A stretch of DNA of 64,000 bases from Novosphingobium sp. SG751A (lineage in GTDB: Bacteria > Pseudomonadota > Alphaproteobacteria > Sphingomonadales > Sphingomonadaceae): assembly GCF_013149295.1 (NCBI RefSeq), contig NZ_JABGCB010000002.1, positions 248,001 to 312,000 of the forward strand, read 5' to 3'. The notes under the pieces were generated by a model. The model had not been told where the DNA came from. It did not search any database and saw nothing but the letters and a program-made list of their open reading frames with translations. Both the position numbers and the translations under genes were made by a program. This document shows, piece by piece, positions 35,874 to 43,262 of this stretch (positions are counted from its first letter, which is position 1; the number at the start of each line of letters is the position of its first letter).

Positions 35874-37411
35874 GCCTTAGCCTGTCTGAACAGGGCCGCC
35901 TGGGATGGGCGGTGGATCAGGCATGGCGCGGGGCGTTGGCAAGGCTGGCGCTGGTCTGGGTCGGGCTGATCGCGCTGTTCTGGCGCGATTGGGCCGCGAT
36001 GGGGCATCAGTGGTGGGACAGTTCCACCTATAATCACATTCTGATGGTTCCGGCCATTCTGGGCTGGCTGGTGGCGCAAAGGTTGCCCGATTTGTTGCGC
36101 CTGCCGGTGGGCATGTGGCGCGGCGGGCTGGGGCTGATGGGTGGGGCGCTGCTGCTCTGGGCGCTGGGCGCGCTGGCCAGTGTGGCGCAGATCACCCAGA
36201 TTGCGGCGGTGGCGATGCTGATCGCGGCGGTGCCTTTGGTACTGGGGCTGCGCGCTGCGCTGGGCCTGCTGTTTCCGCTGGCCTATATGGGCTTTCTGGT
36301 GCCCTTTGGCGATGAGGCTATCCCGCTGCTTCAGACGATTACCGCCAAGATCACCATTGCTCTTGTCCATATCAGCGGCATTCCGGCGCGGATCGACGGC
36401 GTGTTCATCGCCACGCCTGCGGGCCTGTTCGAGGTGGCCGAGGCCTGTTCGGGCGTGAAGTTCCTTGTCGCGATGATCGCCTTTGGCGCGCTGGCGGCGC
36501 ATGTGTGCTTTGTTTCATGGGGACGACGGGCGGCGTTTATGGCGCTGTGCGTGGCCGCGCCCATTCTGGCCAATGGCGTGCGGGCGTGGGGCACGGTCTA
36601 TGTCGCGCAATATTACGGCGCGGCGGTGGCGGGCGGGGTCGATCATATCATTTATGGCTGGTTCTTCTTTGCGGCTGTGATTGCCGGAGTGATCGCGCTG
36701 GGCTGGCGGTTTTTCGACCGGGCGGCGGGTGCGCCGATGCTCGATGCGGACGCGGTGATGGCGCTGCGTCTGCCTGCGGTGCGCGGGATTTCGGCGGGGG
36801 CGTGCTTTGGCGCGCTGGCGGCAATGGTGCTCGCCGCGCAAGGTTGGGTGATGGCGGCGGATCGTCTGGCGGCGCCCATGCCTGCGCGCATTGCCCTGCC
36901 CGAGGTGGCGGGCTGGCACCGGGTCGATTACGCGCCGCGCCATGCGTGGGAGCCGCGCGCGGGCGGGGCCGATCATCGCCTGCTGGGCCGCTATGCCGAT
37001 GCGCAGGGGCATGAGGTGGACGTGTTCTTCGCGCTCTACGCCTCGCAAGGGCCGGGCAAGAAGGCGGGCGGCTTTGGCGAAGGTGCGCTGCGCCCCGAAA
37101 CCGGATGGTCATGGCAGGCGCCGGGGCCGGATGTGGCGGGCGCGCATAGCGACCGCCTGCTCGCCGGTGGCCCGACCGAGAGGTTGGCCCAGACCAGCTA
37201 TAAGACCGGCGACTTGGTGACGGGCAGCAATGCGCGGCTGAAACTGGCCAATATCATCGACCGCCTTTTGCTGCGCCGCCGCGCGACGATGCTGCTGATT
37301 CTCTCGGCCGAAGAGGGCGGGGCGTTTCGGGCGGCGGATTCGCTTGCGGCGTTCAGGGCCGGCGCGGGGCCGATCGGCGACTGGATGGACGCGGCGGCCA
37401 AGGGTTTGTAA
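35870..37411 (+). CDS. xrtA: Exosortase A fused to an EpsI domain
   Basis: 513 residues from a GTG that overlaps the glycosyltransferase stop (GTGA); ATG starts further up lie inside that gene. Eight or so TM helices in the first ~300 residues. The transpeptidase triad is intact: Cys193 in VAEACSGVKF, Arg238 in ANGVRAWG and His259 in GGVDHIIYGW. The C-terminal ~190 residues form an EpsI-like domain (GWHRVDYAPRHAW, VDVFFALYASQGPGKK). Exosortase A is expected to cut PEP-CTERM tails and attach the proteins at the cell surface. No PEP-CTERM tail was recognised in this window. Confidence 0.95.
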   Translation: MSLSLSEQGRLGWAVDQAWRGALARLALVWVGLIALFWRDWAAMGHQWWDSSTYNHILMVPAILGWLVAQRLPDLLRLPVGMWRGGLGLMGGALLLWALGALASVAQITQIAAVAMLIAAVPLVLGLRAALGLLFPLAYMGFLVPFGDEAIPLLQTITAKITIALVHISGIPARIDGVFIATPAGLFEVAEACSGVKFLVAMIAFGALAAHVCFVSWGRRAAFMALCVAAPILANGVRAWGTVYVAQYYGAAVAGGVDHIIYGWFFFAAVIAGVIALGWRFFDRAAGAPMLDADAVMALRLPAVRGISAGACFGALAAMVLAAQGWVMAADRLAAPMPARIALPEVAGWHRVDYAPRHAWEPRAGGADHRLLGRYADAQGHEVDVFFALYASQGPGKKAGGFGEGALRPETGWSWQAPGPDVAGAHSDRLLAGGPTERLAQTSYKTGDLVTGSNARLKLANIIDRLLLRRRATMLLILSAEEGGAFRAADSLAAFRAGAGPIGDWMDAAAKGL

Positions 37412-37422
37412 GGGGTTCTCAT

Positions 37423-39333
37423 ATGTGTGGTTTTGCTGGAATCTTTCACCTTGAGACCCCCAAGCCGGTCGATCCGGCGCGGGTTGAGCGGATGTGCGAT
37501 GCCATTGCCCATCGCGGGCCTGATGGCTTTGGGGTGTGGACGGCACCAGGCATCGGCATGGGGCATCGCCGCCTCTCGATCATCGACATTGCCGGTTCGC
37601 CCCAGCCGATGGCGTCCACCGATGGTCGGGCCATGCTGTTGTTCAACGGCGAGATCTATAATTACCGCGAATTGCGCGCCGAACTGGCGGCGCAGGGGGC
37701 GGTATTCCATACCGATGGCGACAGCGAGGTGATCCTTGCAGCTTATCAGCGCTGGGGTGCCGATTGCGTGTCGCGCCTGTCGGGCATGTTTGCCTTTGCC
37801 ATCTATGATCTCGATGCGCGCTCGCTGCTGCTGGTGCGCGACAGGTTGGGGGTCAAGCCGCTGTTTCTGGCCGAGCTGTCGGATGGCAGTCTGATTTTTG
37901 GGTCAGAACTGAAGGCGCTGATGGCGCATCCCGGCTTGCGGCGCGAGATCGACCCGCTGGCGGTCGAGGATTATCTGGCCTGGGGCTATGTGCCTGATCA
38001 TCGCTCGATGCTGCGCGGGGTGGAGAAATTGCCCGCCGGGCATCTGATGATCCTGAAGCATGGCGCGCCCAAACCGGCTCCGCGTGAATGGTGGGATGTC
38101 AGCTTTGCCGAGCGGCGCAAGGGCAGCGCGGCGGATCTGTCGGCCGAACTCATCCATCTGATGCGCGATGCCGTCACCAGCCGGATGGTGGCCGATGTGC
38201 CTTTGGGCGCGTTTCTGTCGGGCGGGGTCGATTCCTCCTCTGTGGTCGCGCTGATGGCCGAGGCGAGCAATTCGCCGGTCAAGACCTGCTCCATCGGGTT
38301 TGACGTCAAGGCGTTGGACGAGAGCAATTATGCCCGGCGCATCGCCGAGCAATTCGGCACCGATCATCAAAGCCGTATAGTGTCGCCCAATGATTTCGAG
38401 GCGGTCGATCATCTGACCGCGATGTTCGACGAACCCTTTGCCGATGCCAGCGCCCTGCCGACATGGCGCGTGTGCCAATTGGCGCGCGAAACGGTGACCG
38501 TGGCGCTGTCGGGCGATGGGGCCGATGAGGCTTTCGCCGGATACCGCCGCCATGTGTTTCAGCATGGCGAGGACCGGGTGAGGGGCATGATCCCGGCCGG
38601 GCTGCGTCAGGGCGTGTTCGGCACTCTGGGGCGGCTCTATCCCAAGGCGGACTGGGCGCCGCGACCGCTGCGGGCCAAGACCACGCTGCTCAACCTCGCG
38701 CGGACGAGCGAGGAGGCCTATACAGACGCGATCAGCGTAACGGGGCCTGCTTTGCGCGACCGGCTCTATACCGAGGAATATCGGCGGCTGCGCGGCGATT
38801 ACCGGGCGGAACGGGCCTTTCTGGACTGTATGGCCCGCGCGCCTGCGCGTTCCGGGCTGGACCGGGCGCAATATGCCGATCTCAAATTCTGGTTGCCCGG
38901 CGATATTCTGACCAAGGTGGACCGGGCCAGCATGGCGGTCAGCCTTGAGGCGCGCGAGCCTTTACTCGACCACCGACTGATCGAATTCGCCGCCACCCTG
39001 CCGGAGAATCTGCGCGTGGCGGGCGGGCAGGGCAAGTGGCTGCTCAAAGACTCGATGCGGCGCTATCTGCCTGATGACATTCTGTTTCGCCCCAAACAGG
39101 GATTCGTTACCCCCATCGCGCAATGGCTGCGCGGGCCTTTGGCGGGCGAAGCGCGAAAAATCGCAGCGCAGGCCAAAGATGGCGGCGGGGCGCTGGGGCG
39201 CATGGGTTGGTTAAATCCCGTTAACCTCAACGAAATCGCAGAAGCGCATATTTCCGGGCTTTCTGACCACTCGCGGCTCCTGTGGCAGCTGTTGATGCTC
39301 GACAGGTCGCTTGTCCATCTGGGAATTGCCTGA
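37423..39333 (+). CDS. XrtA/PEP-CTERM system amidotransferase (asparagine-synthase-like)
   Basis: 636 residues. The Met-Cys start (MCGFAGIFHLE) exposes the N-terminal nucleophile Cys of class II glutamine amidotransferases. Then HRGPDGFGVW, NGEIYNYRELR, DGDSEVILAAY, and the synthetase half with the PP-loop LSGGVDSSSVVALM, SIGFDVKALDES and SGDGADEAFAGYRR. Transfers glutamine ammonia to an activated carboxylate, probably in polysaccharide modification rather than asparagine supply. Last gene of the plus-strand XrtA operon, 11 bp after xrtA. Confidence 0.93.
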   Translation: MCGFAGIFHLETPKPVDPARVERMCDAIAHRGPDGFGVWTAPGIGMGHRRLSIIDIAGSPQPMASTDGRAMLLFNGEIYNYRELRAELAAQGAVFHTDGDSEVILAAYQRWGADCVSRLSGMFAFAIYDLDARSLLLVRDRLGVKPLFLAELSDGSLIFGSELKALMAHPGLRREIDPLAVEDYLAWGYVPDHRSMLRGVEKLPAGHLMILKHGAPKPAPREWWDVSFAERRKGSAADLSAELIHLMRDAVTSRMVADVPLGAFLSGGVDSSSVVALMAEASNSPVKTCSIGFDVKALDESNYARRIAEQFGTDHQSRIVSPNDFEAVDHLTAMFDEPFADASALPTWRVCQLARETVTVALSGDGADEAFAGYRRHVFQHGEDRVRGMIPAGLRQGVFGTLGRLYPKADWAPRPLRAKTTLLNLARTSEEAYTDAISVTGPALRDRLYTEEYRRLRGDYRAERAFLDCMARAPARSGLDRAQYADLKFWLPGDILTKVDRASMAVSLEAREPLLDHRLIEFAATLPENLRVAGGQGKWLLKDSMRRYLPDDILFRPKQGFVTPIAQWLRGPLAGEARKIAAQAKDGGGALGRMGWLNPVNLNEIAEAHISGLSDHSRLLWQLLMLDRSLVHLGIA

Positions 39334-39407
39334 TACGCTTTACAACCGGCGCCGGGATTAATCGAAAAAAATTGTTTCATTTTGGGACGCATTGATGTAA
39401 AAAGTCT

Positions 39408-39437
39408 TTGCAATCCGTGGCTTAGCATGCCTAAACT
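39408..39437 (+). promoter_or_regulatory. Candidate sigma-70 promoter for the RpfF-like gene
   Basis: TTGCAA (39408-39413), 18 bp, TAAACT (39432-39437) in an AT-rich 167-bp gap that stands out from the GC-rich surroundings. The gap and this motif suggest that the crotonase-fold gene has its own promoter rather than being the tail of the XrtA operon. Confidence 0.35.
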
Positions 39438-39509
39438 TTACCCGATACAAGAGAACGGGATGACGCAATCGCGCGGCACTTCCCGTGATCGGAAAGGGTC
39501 GTGACGACA

Positions 39510-40466
39510 ATGGACCGGATCACCGGTGAAATGGGCAATTTGCCTCCCTATGGGGACAACGGGGGCAATCATGGCATCTTCTTTCCGCAAGAGGACCCTG
39601 TCCAGGCGGCGAAGAACCGGCTTGCCGTTCCTGAGGCGCTGACCGATCTTGAACAACTCGACGTCCTGTATGACGATGCGGCAGGCACGATCTGGACCTT
39701 CATGCGTCCTTCGGGCCGCCCCAGCTTTACCCCCTCGTTCCTGCGCGATTTCGAAAACTGGCAGGATCTGATCGCGGCCAATTTCGGGCCGGACAAGATC
39801 CCCCTGCGCTATCTGGTGCTGGGCAGCCGGACGCCGGGCGTGTTTGGCTTTGGCGGCGATCTGGAGCTGTTTCAGAGCCTGATCCGCTCACAGGACCGCG
39901 AAGGGCTGGCTGCCTATGGCCATCGCTGTGTGGCCATTCTGGACCGCAACCGGCGTGCGCTGGAACTGCCGATTGTCACGATCGGGCTGGTTCAGGGGCA
40001 GGCGCTGGGCGGCGGCTTCGAGGCGGTGCTGTCGTTCGATTATCTGGTGGCGGAAAAGGGCGCGACCTTTGGCCTGCCCGAGGTAATGTTCGGCCTGTTC
40101 CCCGGCATGGGCGCGCATGCGATTTTGGCGCGCAAGCTGGGCACGGCGGCGGCGCAGCGAATCATCCTGTCGAACCGCACCTATAGCGCACAGGAAATGT
40201 ACGATCTGGGCGTGGTGACGCATCTGGCCGAAAAGGGTGAGGGCGTTGCCTATGTTCAGGACTTCATCGCCAAGAATCAGCGCCGCCATGGCGGGCTGGT
40301 GGCCGCGCAAAAGGCGATCCGGCGGGCCGCTCCGCTTGAATTGCAGGAATTGAACGACATTGTCGATCTGTGGGCCGAGGCTGCGCTGGGCCTGTCGGAG
40401 AGCGATCTGAAGCTGATGTCGCGTCTGGCCGGGGCGCAATCGCGCAATCATACGGCGGCAGCGTAA
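39510..40466 (+). CDS. RpfF-like crotonase, candidate DSF quorum-signal synthase
   Basis: 318 residues from ATG 39510 (AAGGG about 11 bases upstream); a GTG three codons earlier is too close to that site. Crotonase fold. The segment VQGQALGGGFEAVL followed 20 residues later by GLPEVMFGLFPGMGAH has glutamates at positions 171 and 191, the same spacing as catalytic Glu141 and Glu161 of Xanthomonas RpfF, and the PEV-F-LFPGMGA stretch is very RpfF-like. RpfF makes cis-2-unsaturated fatty acid signals from acyl-ACP. No RpfC/RpfG sensor genes are in the window. A plain enoyl-CoA hydratase is the alternative. Confidence 0.78.
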   Translation: MDRITGEMGNLPPYGDNGGNHGIFFPQEDPVQAAKNRLAVPEALTDLEQLDVLYDDAAGTIWTFMRPSGRPSFTPSFLRDFENWQDLIAANFGPDKIPLRYLVLGSRTPGVFGFGGDLELFQSLIRSQDREGLAAYGHRCVAILDRNRRALELPIVTIGLVQGQALGGGFEAVLSFDYLVAEKGATFGLPEVMFGLFPGMGAHAILARKLGTAAAQRIILSNRTYSAQEMYDLGVVTHLAEKGEGVAYVQDFIAKNQRRHGGLVAAQKAIRRAAPLELQELNDIVDLWAEAALGLSESDLKLMSRLAGAQSRNHTAAA

Positions 40467-40474
40467 AGGGGGCA

Positions 40475-40500
40475 GGGGCGCTTTACGGGCGCCCCCTCAT
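40475..40500. terminator. Convergent terminator between the RpfF-like gene and zapE
   Basis: GGGGCGC (40475-40481) pairs with GCGCCCC (40489-40495) around TTTACGG; a short T-rich run (TCATTATTCTTT) follows on the plus strand. Confidence 0.65.
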
Positions 40501-40515
40501 TATTCTTTCACCCAC

Positions 40516-41655
40516 TTATTCTTCACCGTGCCCCTTGGCCATGTAATCCTGGCTCTGCATCTCGGTCAGGCGGCTGATCGTGCGGTCGAATTCAAAGCTG
40601 CCGGTGTCGGTGTCCTTGTCGCCCGAATCATAAAGCCGGTCGAGCGGGGCGTCCGCCGTCACGAACAATTTGACCTTATGCTCATAGAGCGCGTCAATCA
40701 GGGTGACGAAGCGCGCCGCCTCGTTGCGCGTGTCCACGCCAAGGCGCGGGATCCCCACCAGAATGACCGTGTGATAGGCCCGCGCCACCGCCAGATAATC
40801 GGCCGCCCCTCGCGCATCGCCGCACAGCTTTTTAAAGCTGAACACGGCCACGCCTTTCAGGCTCTTGGGCACATGCAGCATCCGTCCGCCGCCCACATCC
40901 AGATCCGCTGATGGCACATGGCGCGCATCCTCGGGCGGAAAGTCGGTCAGGCGGAAGAATACCTCGCGGACCCGCTCGGTCGCGGGCAGGCCCAACGGGC
41001 AATGCCAACTGCGGATACCGGCCAGACGTTCGAGTCGGTAATCGACCGGCCCGTTGAGCGTCAGCACATCCAACTCGCCCTCGATCAGCGCGATGAAGGG
41101 CAGGAAATGTTCGCGGTTGAGGCCGTTCTTGTAGAGTTCGGACGGCGCGCGATTGCTGGTGGTGACCAGCGTCAGATTGTGGTCGTGGATCAACGCGGTG
41201 AACAGTCGGCTCATAATCATCGCATCGGCCGAATTGTTGACGACCATCTCGTCAAAGGCCAGCACGCGCAGCCCCTCGGCAATGCGCGCGGCGACCAGCG
41301 GGATGGGATCACCCGTTTCGCCCTGACGGACATCGCGCATGATCGCGTGGACTTCCTGCATAAAGGCATGGAAATGCACGCGGCGCTTTTCGGTGATGTT
41401 CAGCGTGTCGTGAAACAGGTCCATCAGCATGGATTTGCCGCGCCCGACCCCGCCCCACATATAGACGCCGCGCGCGCGAACCTGCTTGCGCCCGAGCAGG
41501 CGGCCAAAGAACCCGCCCCCGGAAGGCGTGGCCTCCAGTTCCTGTTGCAGTGTGTTCAACCGCTCCGCCGCCGCCGCCTGTTCCCGATCGACGCGCAATT
41601 CATGGGTATTGATCAACGCCCGATAGCGTTCAATCACAGTCGCAGGCTTGACCAT
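40516..41655 (-). CDS. zapE: Cell division protein ZapE (AFG1-like ATPase)
   Basis: 379 residues. AFG1/ZapE-family P-loop ATPase: Walker A MWGGVGRGKSMLMDLFHD, then HFHAFMQEVHA, Walker B RVLAFDEMVVNN, TSNRAPSELYKNGLNRE, and the ending KLFVTADAPLDRLYD. ZapE associates with the Z-ring in bacteria; its mitochondrial relative AFG1 handles respiratory-chain subunits. It is on the same strand as sdhB upstream, a neighbourhood common in alphaproteobacteria. 19 bp after the secreted-protein stop. Confidence 0.93.
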   Translation of the reverse strand: MVKPATVIERYRALINTHELRVDREQAAAAERLNTLQQELEATPSGGGFFGRLLGRKQVRARGVYMWGGVGRGKSMLMDLFHDTLNITEKRRVHFHAFMQEVHAIMRDVRQGETGDPIPLVAARIAEGLRVLAFDEMVVNNSADAMIMSRLFTALIHDHNLTLVTTSNRAPSELYKNGLNREHFLPFIALIEGELDVLTLNGPVDYRLERLAGIRSWHCPLGLPATERVREVFFRLTDFPPEDARHVPSADLDVGGGRMLHVPKSLKGVAVFSFKKLCGDARGAADYLAVARAYHTVILVGIPRLGVDTRNEAARFVTLIDALYEHKVKLFVTADAPLDRLYDSGDKDTDTGSFEFDRTISRLTEMQSQDYMAKGHGEE

Positions 41656-41674
41656 CGTAGCGTCTTTTTAACTC

Positions 41675-42082
41675 TCAATCGCAGGTGATGCGGGCCAGAA
41701 TATCGCCATCGCCGTCGACCTTGGTGGTCAAGGGCATCGAGCGATAGATGCCGCCGTCACGCTTCATTTCCGGGCCGTTGCCCTGCCAATGCAGTTTGCG
41801 GCCCATGTCGGTCGTTTCGGCATAGGCGTAAAGCGGGATATCTTCAATCTGGGTCAGCTTGTCCCCGGCGGGCGAGCGCAGATACGAGCTTTCGCGCGGG
41901 TTGAAATAATACCACCCCTGATCGTGGAGCCCCTTGTGATCGGTATAATCCAGCAGGACGCGCAAGGGGCGCGAGCAGGCGTTCTGGACAAAAATCTGGC
42001 GGCGGGCCTGCGCATGCGCATCCTGCGCCCCCGTGGCAAGGGCGGCGAGGGCGACAAGGCAGGCAAGCGAGGTGCGGAGCAT
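41675..42082 (-). CDS. Small secreted protein of unknown function
   Basis: 135 residues from ATG 42082 with a clean signal peptide (SLACLVALAALATGAQDAHAQ). The mature part (FVQNACSRPLRVLLDYTDHKG, DQGWYYFNPRESSYLRSP) holds two cysteines, in NACSRP and at the end ITCD, which could form a disulfide. Mild likeness to DUF1036-type proteins; not firm. The longer open frame upstream crosses the sdhB terminator and is rejected. Next to zapE, probably the first gene of that transcript. Confidence 0.75.
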   Translation of the reverse strand: MLRTSLACLVALAALATGAQDAHAQARRQIFVQNACSRPLRVLLDYTDHKGLHDQGWYYFNPRESSYLRSPAGDKLTQIEDIPLYAYAETTDMGRKLHWQGNGPEMKRDGGIYRSMPLTTKVDGDGDILARITCD

Positions 42083-42180
42083 CGTATTATCCCGAGGGTC
42101 AAGCGCAGATTGCGACCGTTTACCTGTCGCTAACCTATTCGTAAGGGTCGCATCAAGAGTTTGCGCGGAAATCGGATACA

Positions 42181-42218
42181 AAAAAGCACCGCCGGGCGGG
42201 AACCGGGCGGTGCTTTTT
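42181..42218. terminator. Bidirectional terminator after sdhB
   Basis: A 13-bp arm AAAAAGCACCGCC (42181-42193) matches GGCGGTGCTTTTT (42206-42218), so a T-run exists on both strands. It ends sdhB on the minus strand. Confidence 0.9.
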
Positions 42219-42236
42219 GCGTTCGGGGCCTTGGCC

Positions 42237-43019
42237 TTAAACGTGGCGTTCGGCCTGCATCTTCTTGATTTCGGCAATGGCGCGGGCGGGGCTCAGGCCC
42301 TTCGGGCACACATTGGCGCAGTTCATGATCGTGTGGCAGCGATAGAGGCGGAACGGATCTTCCAGCTCGTCCAGACGCTCGCCGGTGAATTCGTCGCGGC
42401 TGTCGGCCAGCCAGCGATAGGCCTGAAGCAGGATCGCCGGGCCAAGGAACTTGTCGCTGTTCCACCAGTACGAAGGGCATGAGGTCGAGCAGCAGGCGCA
42501 CAGAATGCACTCATAAAGACCGTCGAGCTTTTCGCGCTGTTCGGGGCTCTGCAGGCGTTCCTTGCCCGAAGGCGTGGTCGAAACGGTCTGAAGCCAAGGA
42601 CGGATCGAGGCATATTGCGCATAGAAATGCGTGAAATCGGGGACGAGGTCCTTGATGACTTCCATATGCGGCAGCGGCGTGATGCGCACATTGCCCGAAA
42701 GGTCTTCGATCGCGGTGGTGCAGGCAAGGCCGTTGCGGCCATTGATGTTCATCGCGCAGGAACCGCAAATGCCTTCACGGCACGAACGGCGGAAGGTCAG
42801 CGTCGAGTCCATCTCGTTCTTGATCTTGAGCAGCGCGTCCAGAACCATCGGGCCGCAAGCGTCGAGATCGATCTCGAAACTGTCATAGCGAGGGTTTTCG
42901 CCGCTGTCGGGATCATAGCGATACACGGTGAATTTCTTCACCTTGGTCGCGCCCTCTGCCTTATGGACGATGCCATTCTTGCTGATCTTGCTATTGGCGG
43001 GGAGGGAGAACTGGGCCAT
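42237..43019 (-). CDS. sdhB: Succinate dehydrogenase iron-sulfur subunit
   Basis: 260 residues. The [2Fe-2S] cluster ligands lie in [21 protein letters not shown]; the [4Fe-4S] and [3Fe-4S] ligands in [16 protein letters not shown] and [17 protein letters not shown]. It transfers electrons from the flavoprotein to ubiquinone on the inner-membrane face of complex II. Upstream on its strand is an intergenic gap and then rne, so sdhCDA are not adjacent in this window. Confidence 0.97.
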   Translation of the reverse strand: MAQFSLPANSKISKNGIVHKAEGATKVKKFTVYRYDPDSGENPRYDSFEIDLDACGPMVLDALLKIKNEMDSTLTFRRSCREGICGSCAMNINGRNGLACTTAIEDLSGNVRITPLPHMEVIKDLVPDFTHFYAQYASIRPWLQTVSTTPSGKERLQSPEQREKLDGLYECILCACCSTSCPSYWWNSDKFLGPAILLQAYRWLADSRDEFTGERLDELEDPFRLYRCHTIMNCANVCPKGLSPARAIAEIKKMQAERHV

Positions 43020-43181
43020 TTTCCGCTGCTTCCATCTCTGAACAGATTCTGTGAGGGGCGCATAGCCCCCTGCTTGCCCGCCTGTCTAGTGTCTTGTGGG
43101 TCAGGAGCAAGCAGAGATTTTTGCACTGCGGCGAAAGTCGCAGGCTTTGGCGTCCTATCCGGGGGAAAAGTGCTCCTATGC

Positions 43182-43213
43182 AAAAAGCCGGAGAGCGCTG
43201 GGCTCCCCGGCTT
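43182..43213 (-). terminator. Rho-independent terminator after rne
   Basis: Read on the minus strand: a GC-rich stem made of AGCCGG-GAGCC against GCTCTCCGGCT (43186-43213) and a T-run (A-run at 43182-43186). The rest of the gap to rne holds a second hairpin-like stretch (GGCCGG...CCGGC). Confidence 0.8.
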
Positions 43214-43262
43214 GATGCTTGGCCGGCCTTGAGGCCAACCGGCTTATTGGCCGCCCAAAGGC

